Source: Aralia elata (lineage: Eukaryota; Streptophyta; Magnoliopsida; Apiales; Araliaceae). From it: a DNA stretch of 64,000 nt. Positions 24,074-33,902 of this stretch are shown here, in pieces. Both the position numbers and the translations under genes were made by a program. The notes beneath the pieces are model-generated. The model was given only the letters and a program-made list of their open reading frames with translations, ran no database searches and was not told the DNA's origin. The DNA lies in NCBI GenBank assembly GCA_034770075.1, contig CM068383.1:46209222-46273221 (forward strand), given 5' to 3'. The first letter of the stretch is position 1. Each line of letters starts with the position of its first letter.

Positions 24074-24604
24074 AAAGGTTTGACTGTTTTTTACTATTAT
24101 CTTTTTGCTGCTCATTATTAGTGTAAACCCTGACTATTTTATTCTTATATGTAATAAATTTTTTACTATAATCGATTTGAATTTTTTTTAGGTAAATCTA
24201 TGATATGAATTTTCAAAGCCATCTAGATCGAGCCAAATTCCAGTTGAAAAGACAAAAAAAAGGGGTAAACTCTCAAACCTACCCCCTACATAATTGTTAA
24301 GTTTTTATTACTCCTTCAAATTTTGAACGATCAACTAGAAATATTTTTAATACATGTTCTGAGTAGAGTTTATGTATATTCATTTGTTTTCTGTGTATAT
24401 ATATTAATGTCTAGAATAAATTAAGTTATGGAATTAACCAAGCATTAGCACACCTTTCAGTTTTTAGTACATAGTTACTTGCGTCTTTAATTTGGGATTT
24501 TATTTTTATTTTTACGGATGATTCTCAAAAAGTTTGTAAGGAAATAAGGGAAGAAATCTAGCGAACTGTGTTTTCCTTAACGCTCCAAATTGAGCATTTT
24601 CATT

Positions 24605-24641
<37 letters not shown>

Positions 24642-24753
24642 ACTAGATGTTCAATTAAATCATCATTATTACTAGACCTGGAGTGCCTCAGTTTGTAAAA
24701 TATGAGAATGATTTTATCAACATAATGTTTATCGGATGTTGAACTATAAATCT
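24074..24753 (+). other. Non-coding Helitron 3' region
   Basis: AT-rich sequence downstream of the helicase remnant with a TA microsatellite at 24607-24639. No further frame recognised. Confidence 0.5.
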
Positions 24754-25113
24754 CCTAAACCTCGATTCAACAATTCAAATATGGCATTCTCCTATCTCCT
24801 TCAATTCCACCTTCGATTTTCAGTGGTTGAATCTGTAAGCCTTACTTTTAGTTTTAGTTTTAATGTTTTAGTTTAATGCTTTTGGATTTAGCTTTTCTAA
24901 GTTTGGGTATTTTTTTTGTTTGACACCAAACCCTTATCCATTCCCCTAAATCTCGATTCAACAATTCAAATATGACATTCTCTTATCTCCTTCACTTCCA
25001 CCTTCGGTTTTCAGTTGTTGAATTTGTAAGCCTTACTTTTAGTTTTAATTTTAATGTTTTAGTTTAATGCTTCTGGATTTAGCTTTTCTAAGTTTGGGTA
25101 TTTTTTTGTTTAT
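24754..25113. repeat. Tandem duplication, 191-bp period, two copies
   Basis: Copy 1 starts at 24754 and copy 2 at 24945, both with CCTAAAYCTCGATTCAACAA and ending in AGTTTGGGTATTTTTTTGTT. Sequence differences are few. Confidence 0.9.
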
Positions 25114-25255
25114 GCCATATTCATCGTTTATTTAAGTTTTTTTACATCAGCTGTCTTCGATATATAAATGTATACCTACATAGACTACGTATTTCTGTCA
25201 TCAACTCATACAATTTGATGTTTAATTTGGTTTTATCAAATGGTATGTTAATAAT

Positions 25256-25284
25256 CCCGCCGCAACGCGCGGGTTTGTATCTAG
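25256..25284 (+). other. Helitron 3' terminus: hairpin plus CTAG
   Basis: CCCGC (25256-25260) pairs with GCGGG (25269-25273); CTAG is at 25281-25284, followed by T. This is the standard replication-termination structure of plant Helitrons. Confidence 0.9.
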
Positions 25285-25616
25285 TTTAGAGATCTAAAAA
25301 GGGGTTGAATAGATCATTTTTAAAATTATTTGTTTAAAAATATTACCCAATAGTTATTCATCAGATTTAGATTAAGCACAACGGAATATGATTTTGGAAA
25401 ATCTCCTTGTAGATTAGTTAAAGTCTCAGTTCTGGATTTAGATTTGGTTCTAAGCCACACAAGCAAAATAAATAACATGCAGGAATGTAAAGGCAATAAA
25501 GTAAATGACACAGAGAGATTTTAAGTGGTTCATAGACAGAATAACTCTTACTCCACTTTTGTACTTCAACAAGTAGAAAATTCACTAAGAATTCGATCAC
25601 TTTGATCAAGACACTT

Positions 25617-25822
25617 TGCCCTCTTCAAGCCCAACAGACTTGCATATTTAGTCACTAAGACAAGTACACTCTTGCCCTCTTCAAGCCCAACAGACTTGGA
25701 TATTTAGTCACTAAGACAAGAACACTCTTGCCCTCTTCAAGCCCAGCAGACTTGAAACAACCTAGTACACTCAGTACTCTTCAAGCCCAACAAACTTGGA
25801 ATCTTTGTGGTCACTAAGACCC
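25617..25822. repeat. 56-bp tandem repeat, about 3.5 copies
   Basis: Unit starts at 25617, 25673 and 25729 with TGCCCTCTTCAAGCCCA, plus CAGACTTG and TTAGTCACTAAGACAAG. A partial fourth copy follows near 25772. Confidence 0.92.
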
Positions 25823-25998
25823 GAACGGACAATTATAAGAATATTATTGAGAGGTGTTGCTAAGTTGACGTTATGTTTCTCTTCTCAGGTATTTAGCAGC
25901 TTGAACTAGATGTTTAAATCGTAGAGTATGTTTTTTTTGCTTTGGCAGAGTCTAGGTTTTGATTGTTGTTTGTTAGTTGAGTTTTGAATCTCTTTTGC

Positions 25999-26006
25999 CT
26001 TTTATA
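25999..26006 (-). promoter_or_regulatory. TATA box of Copia-B LTR
   Basis: Minus strand TATAAAAG, between the TTTACGA-rich part (U3 side) and the 56-bp repeats, a sensible U3/R boundary. Confidence 0.45.
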
Positions 26007-26339
26007 GTCTACTTGAATTTCTTCCCGTTGCTAGGTTCCTGTTGGCGCATTTAATGCTTCAGATATCCTGGGATTCGACGTTGACCTTTATGTCCATGTG
26101 TCAGTTCCCCTTTTGCTTGCCTGACACATCACTTTATTTTTTCACCTAATCCCATTGAGCTATCGCTATCGGCAAACTAGCTGGTAGACACATCATCTGA
26201 TCTTCTTCGATTCAGACTAAGGATGTTTGGTGAATACATCGGGACCTTCAATCAGAAACGCTCCCATATCAGTCTTCTTGTCAGACCTGATTCTACTCTA
26301 TGGACATGGAAGATCGTAATGTTTGCTCTACATTCTGAA

Positions 26340-26655
26340 GATAACTTTACGATAAGGCTTGAACTCTACGAAAGAACTCTTCTCTTAGCTCTACGAGGAT
26401 TTACTTTATGATTTTAGCTAACTTTATTATTCCTTTTTGTCCTGAACGATCATGAAGTTGCTTTACGATTTGACCTTTATTTTGCAATCCTCTGGAGCGC
26501 TTCTTCGTTCAGTCTTTACTTTATGAGCTTTGTATGCTTTACGATCCTGTTCACTTTACGAACTGACTTTGCGAATTGAGGTAAACTTTACGATAGTCAC
26601 AAATGCTCTGCGACCTGTCTGATATTTTACGAACCACAAGTTAAGTCTGCGATCT
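26340..26655. repeat. Dispersed CTTTACGA motif cluster in U3
   Basis: Thirteen copies of YTYTACGA or close variants (CTTTATGA, TTTGCGA, CTGCGA) occur at irregular spacing of about 10-50 bp. The layout is like an enhancer cluster in the U3 of a minus-strand LTR. Confidence 0.6.
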
Positions 26656-26872
26656 ATCATTTGCTCTTTTCAAACTAGCAGACTAACTCAACGAGCATTC
26701 TAAATGAATTGGATCAACTTAAACAGATCAACCTAACATATTTGATCTTTCTATTCTAAGTCATTGCACATCATCAAATTATTATTAAGGACTTTACAAA
26801 ACTTACTGGTACAAATATACATTCTAGCTTTCATCATTAAATCAAATCATAATAATCATACAGACTCTAACA

Positions 26873-26886
26873 ATCTTTCCCTATTT
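26873..26886 (-). other. Copia-B polypurine tract
   Basis: Minus strand AAATAGGGAAAGAT follows GTCATCATC and directly precedes the LTR start. This sequence style is typical of copia elements with an extra 3' reading frame. Confidence 0.65.
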
Positions 26887-27052
26887 GATGATGACAAAAC
26901 CAGCAGTTTCATAACATTCATCAGTTCTAGAATGCAAATGCTTAAAATATAAACATGACTTAGGATATAGTAAGCCACTGTATTGCTAGAGCAAAAGAAT
27001 GAATTTATTAATGAATAATAATTTGTACATTGTGAGAGTTTTACAAACTTTT

Positions 27053-27277
27053 TTACCTTTTGCTCCCTTTCTCTTTTGACAGCCATTTCTTTTCATATTC
27101 CACTTTACTTTCATATCTCTCTCTGTCTTCAGCAGCTTTTCGTCTAATTTCTTCAGTAGAGTTTCTTGGGCCTAGATTTGACATGTTTATTCTCTCTTTC
27201 CCGACAACATGAGTTCCTTGAAGATTTCTTTGAAGATATGCAGGATCACCTGAGGGAACTCGAATGTGAAAGTCCAA
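27053..27277 (-). pseudogene. Fragment of a reading frame in the Copia-B 3' internal region
   Basis: About 70 residues, charged and helix-prone toward the end (EEIRRKAAEDRERYES and a Lys-rich tail), ending at a TAA at 27053. Composition and codon pattern look like real coding sequence, unlike the AT-rich surroundings. It lies between the Copia-B polypurine tract and the proposed end of the Copia-A LTR (about 27265), so its upstream part was probably separated by that insertion. The first four residues may derive from LTR sequence. I do not recognise a family; an extra 3' frame of a SIRE-like copia is the best guess. Confidence 0.4.
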
Positions 27278-27639
27278 TAATAATCTAAAAGGGGGGTTGA
27301 ATAGATTATTACTAATTAAAAAATTATCTTTGGCCTTTTTGAATTTTTAGTTAATTAATTCACAGCGATAGAAATTAATATGCAAGACAATAAAAATTTG
27401 ATCACACAATGCACAGAGATTTATCTGGTTCACAACATACATCCTGAGTATGTTGCTACGTCCAGTCTCAAGCTCCTCTCTAGGATCTTCTTTACCTCAT
27501 AAGTTCACTAGAGTCCCAACTCCCAACTGACCTTTCTAAGACTCTGGTCTTGGTCAAAGAATTACTCGTCTTTCTCACATGTACATAAAATAAACTAACT
27601 CTACCCTTTTCCCTTTTTACAAAAGTTATGAAAAAGATA

Positions 27640-28115
27640 TGCTTCTAGAACAAGTAGATATAATTCAGTACAAGTATATAAAGGTTTAAATAACTTTTAT
27701 ATTTGATGCTTTTTAAATAAGTAGATAGCAATTAAAGATCAGATATATATATAAAAGTTCAAAGACTTTTATATTTGTATGAATATGCTTCTGTGTAAAC
27801 AGATATTAATTTGTGCACAGTTATAAAAGTTTATATAACTTTTATATTTATGTGAGAAATGCTTCTGAGTAAGCAGATAAATAAATTTAAGCTTGAATCA
27901 AATGTGCTTCTGTATAAGCAAATATATAATTTAGTGCAGATTTATAAAGGTTTATTTTTCCTTTATAAATAAAGAGTGTGTTTCTATGTTAAACAGATAT
28001 AACTTTAATTTCAGATATAAAAGTTTAAATAACTTTTATAGTAAGTGATGTGCTTCTTTTTAAGCAGATATATTCACTGAAATTTGTGATATAAAAGTTC
28101 AAATAACTTTTATAT
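27640..28115. repeat. Tandem repeat with hairpin core, six diverged copies
   Basis: Each ~75-125-bp unit has a GCTTCT..AAGCAGATAT block and a palindrome TATAAAAGTT-N-AACTTTTATA. Cores lie near 27676, 27751, 27821, 27945, 28017 and 28090. Confidence 0.8.
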
Positions 28116-28186
28116 TATACAACAAGTATTTAAGAACAAATGACTTTATGTGCAAAATATACTTGTGATGACAGATATCAAGTATA

Positions 28187-28355
28187 ATAAATTTAGGGAA
28201 CTGATATTTCCACAATACTTTTTGATATTTCCACAACAAAAGTGTCGCTATAGATGTATAGCGACGGTAAAAACCGTCGCAATAGGATCTATAGCGACAC
28301 TTTTGTTGTGAAAATATCAAAAAGTGTTGTGAAAATATCCATAGCCTAAATTTAT
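28187..28355. mobile_element. Foldback MITE inside Copia-A LTR
   Basis: Arms 28204-28255 and 28287-28338 are inverted repeats with about three mismatches in 52 bp. An inner hairpin GCGACGG..CCGTCGC lies at 28261-28280, and outer arms TAAATTTAGG/CCTAAATTTA at 28188 and 28345 extend the fold. Weaker pairing reaches about 28174-28380. No coding capacity. The superfamily is unclear because no clean target duplication was found. Confidence 0.7.
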
Positions 28356-28787
28356 CAATTAAACAATACTTGATATAACAAATAAATTTGTTTAACTCAA
28401 TATATATATATATATAATAATATATTTTATCTATTATGTGAATATTAAATAAGGCCACTTAGAACTTCAAATACCGTTTGAATAATATTATTTGTTAAAA
28501 AAAATATTTTCAAATATCGGTATCTAAAACTGACCGAATTTAAGTTTTCACAATTGATACTTATATAAATATTTTTGATAGATCACTCGATTTTAAATAC
28601 CGGTCGGATAGATTTCCGAATTGTTTCAATATTTAATTGTTGATCTACTTTACAATATTTATATAAATAAGTAATATCAATAAATGATCACTTAAAACTT
28701 CAAACACCGTTTGAATGATATTCTTGTTTAAGGAATATCCTCGAATATCGGTATCTACAATTGATCTTTTAATTGATAAGAATAGAT

Positions 28788-28788
28788 G

Positions 28789-28822
<34 letters not shown>
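28788..28822. repeat. (TA)n microsatellite
   Basis: Uninterrupted AT run. Confidence 0.95.
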
Positions 28823-28826
<4 letters not shown>

Positions 28827-29052
28827 GCGTATAACAATTTATATTTGAATATCTATATATATATAAACAAGTATGAGATAAAGCAAGTAAGACAACTTAA
28901 TAATTTCAAATACTTTGACCAATCTTTTCTTCTTCAGAATACTAGAACTTTGTTAGAAGAAATAGTGAAAGCTTCTATAGAGAGAATGTAGGCAAGGAGA
29001 GTGAGAGCTTTTCTTTGTAAATTGGTAATTTAAAAATGTAAAAAAAGCTTCC

Positions 29053-29060
29053 TATTTATA
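29053..29060 (-). promoter_or_regulatory. TATA box of Copia-A LTR
   Basis: Minus strand TATAAATA in the context CCTATAAATAGG, placed between U3 and the repeat-rich R/U5 part. Confidence 0.55.
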
Positions 29061-29446
29061 GGATTTTGAAGGTTAGGGCAAAAAGGTAATTTGGTAATCT
29101 GATTTTGAAATTAATGGTCCGATTTATTTGATTTAAAAAGGAAGGCTCGGATGAATTTTAATCACACGGATTTGCTAACTGTTTTAGCCAAAGAAAAAAT
29201 TCAGTTGCCACCTTTCAATAGCAGGTTTCCTTTATTTGGCCAAAAGACTAAAGCTCACGACACAAACATATGCATGCCCAAGTTCAAAAAGTTTTGACAA
29301 AAACTTTTTGTTCAAGCTTTTTGTTTCTTTACCAAATCATGCAGGTGGCACACATACACGGTACCTATTTAATTAATATGCCATACCATGCACACACATG
29401 CACATATATAATATATATATACTCGGGTGGTATATATAATATATAT

Positions 29447-29448
<2 letters not shown>

Positions 29449-29496
<48 letters not shown>
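29449..29496. repeat. (TA)n microsatellite
   Basis: AT run of about 48 bp, with shorter AT-rich runs just upstream from 29404. Open frames through it (Ile/Tyr repeats) are artefacts. Confidence 0.95.
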
Positions 29497-29499
<3 letters not shown>

Positions 29500-30814
29500 C
29501 CTTGTTGCCCAAAAAGAATATTTTGAAAATTGTTTTGAAAAGAAATAGGAATATTCTTGCCTTAGGAAATGTTACTATGTGAATTAATATTTCTAACACT
29601 TGATATTAACTTATCAAGGTTTAAGAAAAATATTAATTCAATTTAAGATGAAAAATATTTTTGGTCAAAGTAAAAAGATAATTAATACAATTAATAAACG
29701 ATAAAACCTATGGAGAGGGTTCTATCTTTTAATTTATCTTTTTCCTAATTATTGTTATTGTAATGTCCAGGAAATTTCTAAACATTGTATTAAATTATTT
29801 TAATATATGAAGATCGTTCTATTTTAATTTTTCGGATTTAATTGGATCCATGAGGGTATTATTATTTTAATTATATAAATACGTGGTCCAATAATTTTCT
29901 GTGCATTAAAGGGACTCACTGATAGTTTAAATAAATTAGTGAGTTAACCCTAAGATGTTATTTGCAAGAAAATTTGGAAATTAAACAAATAATTTTATCA
30001 TTATCGGATTAAATAATTCGAATAAAGAATTTTGGTTAAAATAAATATTTTAAATAAATAATTAATAGGGTAGCTATTTAATTTAAAACATTAGGAATAC
30101 AATGTGATTAAATTAATTTGGTTCACTTTTCTTTTATTTAGATTGGCCCATTGCTTTTATTTATTTCCTGATTGGGTCAAGCAAGTGGGCTGGTCAAATT
30201 AAATCAAATGGGACCGATCCAATTTCCTTGCTTTTCATTTGGACCAAACCAAGTGGACCGGATAAATCCTAAGCATTAAATCAATTGGGCTGAGCTCAAT
30301 CCTCTCTTCAGTCGGGTTGTCTAGCCACGAGTTGTATCCGTTCCCCTCAAATTGGGTTAACTGGTAAACGCATATGGGGAGGGGTTCACACCGACAAAGA
30401 AATCAAATTGGGGGAAATCCTATCAGCCTAATCTCTCAAGTAGCAATCCCTAGCCCCTCAAATCCACAGCCAAGCGAAAGACGGGAGGGAACGTCCGACC
30501 CCAGACTTCAATCAATCGAGCGAGACAAGCCAATCGAGCTGGACGGCACGCGAGGAAGGAGCCGGCGGCGTCACGGATTGGCCAGACAAGCGAAAGACGG
30601 GAGGGACGTCGACCGACGGTTACTCGAGGGTTTGAGGGAGCAACCGAGCAGAAGAAATCAAACGGACCAAAGGTCCCAGGTTTTCGGCGAAGTGACCGGC
30701 GAGGCACACGGCTCAAAGGCCAGCCGGTGAGTCGCCGTCGCTGTCCCCTTTCTACCAACGGTCCTTAACCGGCCATTTAGGTAATACCCAAACCAATCTG
30801 GGTCAAATTTCTTC

Positions 30815-30821
30815 TATAAAT
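30815..30821 (+). promoter_or_regulatory. TATA box of Gypsy-1 left LTR
   Basis: TATAAAT followed about 30 bp later by CATAGCTGCCGAA. The arrangement is conserved in the solo LTR at 16644. Confidence 0.65.
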
Positions 30822-30901
30822 TGGACCCCCATCCCCTAAACCATAGCTGCCGAACCCTTTGATTGTGAGTCCTAAATCAGGGTTTGAAATTTAGACAAAA
30901 A

Positions 30902-30910
30902 TTAGGGTTT
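30902..30910 (+). promoter_or_regulatory. Telo-box-like motif after the Gypsy-1 promoter
   Basis: TTAGGGTTT (complement AAACCCTAA) lies about 80 bp after the TATA box, a position where plant housekeeping promoters often have telo-boxes. The same motif is in the right LTR at 41404. Confidence 0.4.
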
Positions 30911-31032
30911 CAAATTAGAGGAAGAGGAAATTCAGAGAAGAAAGGGAGCAGGGAAGACTAGCCGTGAATGTCCACTGGCTGGGTTGTGTACTGTGGGAGA
31001 AGGAGGAGGACAGCGGCGCGATCAAACACAAG

Positions 31033-33902
31033 GTATAGAAAATAGGCTATTAAGCTACTGTTATGGTCTTGTTTGATTTAGGTTACACTGTATAAGTATT
31101 GTAACTGCTTGGGTTTGAGAACTCAGAACATTGTAGAATAGTTTTTGGGTCTAAAAACCTGGTATCGAAGGGTGTTAATCTTGTTTGGTTTTAATTTGGG
31201 AAACCTGGTAATAAGATATTGGATTCGTTTATAGCGACTGTGATGGGTTTGTTTAATTTTCCATCTTGTGATTGGTTATAGTATATATGGTATTGGATTG
31301 TATTGCGTTTCTTGCTGGGAACCTGTAATTGAGGAACCAAAATGGTTCGGTAGTTGTATTATAATTTTGAGTTCAAAATCTGGGCTTCTGTTAGTGTATC
31401 ACTGTGATGGTGTAATATACCTTGTTTTGGGGAATACAAGAATACTGTGATAGTCATATGGTTAGGACATTATTATGATGAATCTTAACAGTTCTAGCAG
31501 TTGGAAGTATTAAGCTTATGCCATATATTTGTTGGATTTGCATTACGTTAAATCTGTGTTGATTTGTTTTGGTTTTTGGATGGTTCTGTTGAAAGTATAA
31601 CTATAAACACAAATCCTTGACTTTCTTTTGGGTAGGATATCAGTGCTTGATGTAATGTTTGAGCCAAAACAGTGTTCGTATGGGTTAACTGCACTGTCAA
31701 TAATATTGTGGGAGAAAGTGCTGGCGTTTAATGGGTTAATGCAATAATTAATAATAATTTATTATTATCAATGAATAATAAATAAAGGTAGTAAATATTT
31801 AATTATTATTGGATAATAATTAAATATGAATAGAGTTAATAAAACAATTATTATTTATCAATGAGTAAAGGTAATAAATATTTAATTATTATTGAATAAT
31901 AATATAAATAAAGTTAATAATTCAATTATTTATTATTTATCCTTAAATAATAAATAAAGCTAATAAATATTTGATTATTGTTTAACTACTATTAAATAAT
32001 AATCAAGTATGGATAAAATTAATAGATTAACTATTTATTATTTATCCTTAAATAATAAATAAAGTTAATAAATAGTTGATTATTGCTTAATTACTATTAA
32101 ATAATAATTAAGTAAAAATGAAGTAATTATTTATTATTTATCAATAAATAATAAATAAAGATAATAAATATTTAGTTATTGTTTAAAGTAATATTAAATA
32201 ATAACCAAGTATGAATAAAGTTAATAAAAGTAATTATTTATTATTTAGCAATAAATAATAAATAGAGATAATAAATATTTAATTATTGATAGTCAATAAT
32301 AATTAAGGATGAACCGAATTAATAAAGTACGTATTTATTATTTACTTAAGTATGAATAAAGGTAATGAAATAATTATTTGTTATTATTTATTAACAATAA
32401 ATGAAGATAATAGATATCTAATTATTATAATTTGGTATAAACAAGTTAATAAGGATAACAATTACTTAATCAAATAATGATTAAGTACGAGTGAGATTAA
32501 TAAGTTAATTATTTATTTTCGGCTCTTAATAAATAAAGATAATAAATACTTAACTATTATTTAAGTAATATGTAATAATAATTAAGTATGAATATGGTTA
32601 ATAAAATGATTATTTATTATTTAATCTTAAATAATAAATAAAGATAATAAATATTTAATTATTACTTAATTAATATTAAATGAGAATTAAGTATGAACAA
32701 GGTTAACAAATAATTATTTATTATTTATCGACAAATAATAAATAAAGGCAATAAATATTTAATTATTATTTAATCTTAAATAATAATTAAGTATAAGTAA
32801 AGTTAATAAATAATTACTCATTATTTATCAATAAATAATAAATAAAGATAATAAATATTTAATTGTTATTCAATTAATATTTGATAATAATTAAGTATGA
32901 CTAAAGGTAATGCAATAAATAAGGATTGTTAAACCATGTTCAGGGTCAGATAAGGGTAATAAATCCGGGAAACCAAAGAATAAGTAATCATGATTAGCTA
33001 CTATCAATTTAATAGCTAAAGATTATTAATTTCTGTTTAACTAATGTTAAATAGTAATTAAATATAGATGGTGAATTTTACCTGTTGAGTAAAAAGTATA
33101 GTGAGAGGTGCCGATATACAACTGTTAATTAATAAATCGACTTTACCCAATGATAGGTCACTCGAGATCAATTAATTAAAGCTAAATTTTATCTGTAGCT
33201 GAGCAAACATGCAAGTTCTTCCTTACTCAACTTTTACATTGAGCAAATTTCTAAACCTTTTGCACTATTTTAATTCGTGCAAAAAGGTATATATATATTG
33301 TTGCAAGTTATTCTTTAAGCTTGAATCTTACCTCCAAGCATGCTTTAAGTGGTCTAATTACTTTTAAAATTATTCCACTTCTACGTATTTATTGACATTC
33401 ACACTCGTGTATTTGAATTCGTACATTTATTAAAGTTCCGAGATTTAGGAACTACTCATTATTAAGTCTGAACCTTTGTTCGGTCAGACAAATATGTGAA
33501 AATTTATAAAAGCTATCCGAACCAATCGAGGGTAAGGATTCTTAGACTGTATGAACACCCCTTTTATTATAGGGGAGTACCCCAGATACCGTATATAAGG
33601 AACCAATAGCAGAGTTAAATGTTATGCATACACATAGCGTACGCGAGGCTGATCCCCTCAAGTACTTATTTTGTAGCCAGTAACCAGAGGGTCAACTAGC
33701 TATTGACTCCTTTGGAAGTTATTGTTCGAGGTCTATTCGACTATCAATTGTTCTAAAAGCATTCATTGTTATTGCTTCTGATAATGCTATTGTTGAAATC
33801 CCTTTCTACATTCCTTTCATCATGATATATCCTTATTATTGTATTTGAAACTTGCTGAGCAAACTCGTTGCTCATCCTTGCTATATCATGACTTCATTGC
33901 AG
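31033..33902 (+). other. Candidate LTR intron, 2,870 bp (Gypsy-1 left LTR)
   Basis: Donor ACACAAG|GTATAG and acceptor CTTCATTGCAG|CTAAACCC. The acceptor follows a block conserved in all Tekay-like LTRs here (TTGCTATATCATGA). It would remove the palindrome array from the transcript leader. Splicing is inferred from sequence only. Confidence 0.45.
31741..32915. repeat. AT-rich palindrome array, Gypsy-1 left LTR
   Basis: About ten units of roughly 105-115 bp. Each contains TTATTATTTATC-AATAAATAATAA or a variant, AAAGATAATAAATATTTAAT and TAATAATTAAGTATGAATAA. Individual units can fold into hairpins of 11-13 bp stems. Confidence 0.85.

Larger units (their letters stand above)
21073..25284 (+). 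mobile_element. Helitron with degraded helicase; 5' end tentative
   Basis: The 3' end is firm: a GC-rich hairpin (25256-25273) followed by GTTTGTAT and CTAG, then T, as expected for insertion between A and T. A Helitron helicase remnant lies in the same orientation at 23583-24073. The proposed 5' end is A|TCTATTAATTATACTAAAA at 21072/21073; another TC start near 21186 cannot be excluded. The interior is AT-rich with several direct repeats and no Rep (HUH) domain seen, so it is non-autonomous now. The host site at the 3' side is the terminal part of the Copia-B LTR. Confidence 0.65.
25285..26872 (-). mobile_element. Copia-B 3' LTR (minus strand)
   Basis: On the minus strand the LTR starts TGTTAGAGTCTG at 26872, directly after a purine-rich tract, and runs to a CTATTCAACCCC..TAGATC block near 25300, which resembles the end block of Copia-A. 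The true last bases may lie across the Helitron: TGTTCTTTTTCAGAGGCA at 21055-21072 would close it with TGTT..AACA termini. It holds a 56-bp tandem repeat, a minus-strand TATA box and many TTTACGA motifs. No complete partner LTR is in the window. Confidence 0.6.
27265..29758 (-). mobile_element. Copia-A 3' LTR, main part (interrupted by Gypsy-1)
   Basis: This belongs with 44719-44758 on the other side of Gypsy-1; together about 2.5 kb. On the minus strand the LTR starts TGATAGGTCTCC at 44758 after a polypurine tract and ends near 27265 (CTTTCACA) shortly after an ATCTATTCAACCCCCC block. It holds a minus-strand TATA box, a palindromic tandem repeat, a foldback MITE and two TA microsatellites. 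The right-hand boundary is firm; the left is judged from the end motif. Confidence 0.65.

Noticed and set aside
25617..25822. Regular 56-bp repeats that could suggest a CRISPR-like array
   Set aside because: Units are contiguous without unique spacers, in a plant LTR; an ordinary minisatellite.
28099..28458. 119-codon minus-strand frame across the foldback
   Set aside because: It crosses the MITE arms and AT-rich LTR sequence; composition is not coding-like.
29270..29599. Open frames on both strands through the TA microsatellite
   Set aside because: Ile/Tyr dipeptide runs are an artefact of the dinucleotide repeat.
30374..30730. 118-codon open frame, identical in both Gypsy-1 LTRs (also 40876-41232)
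   Set aside because: Identity follows from LTR duplication. It lies in GC-rich U3 before the TATA box, has low-complexity Arg/Ser/Gln composition, and the counterpart in the solo LTR does not keep the frame or protein.
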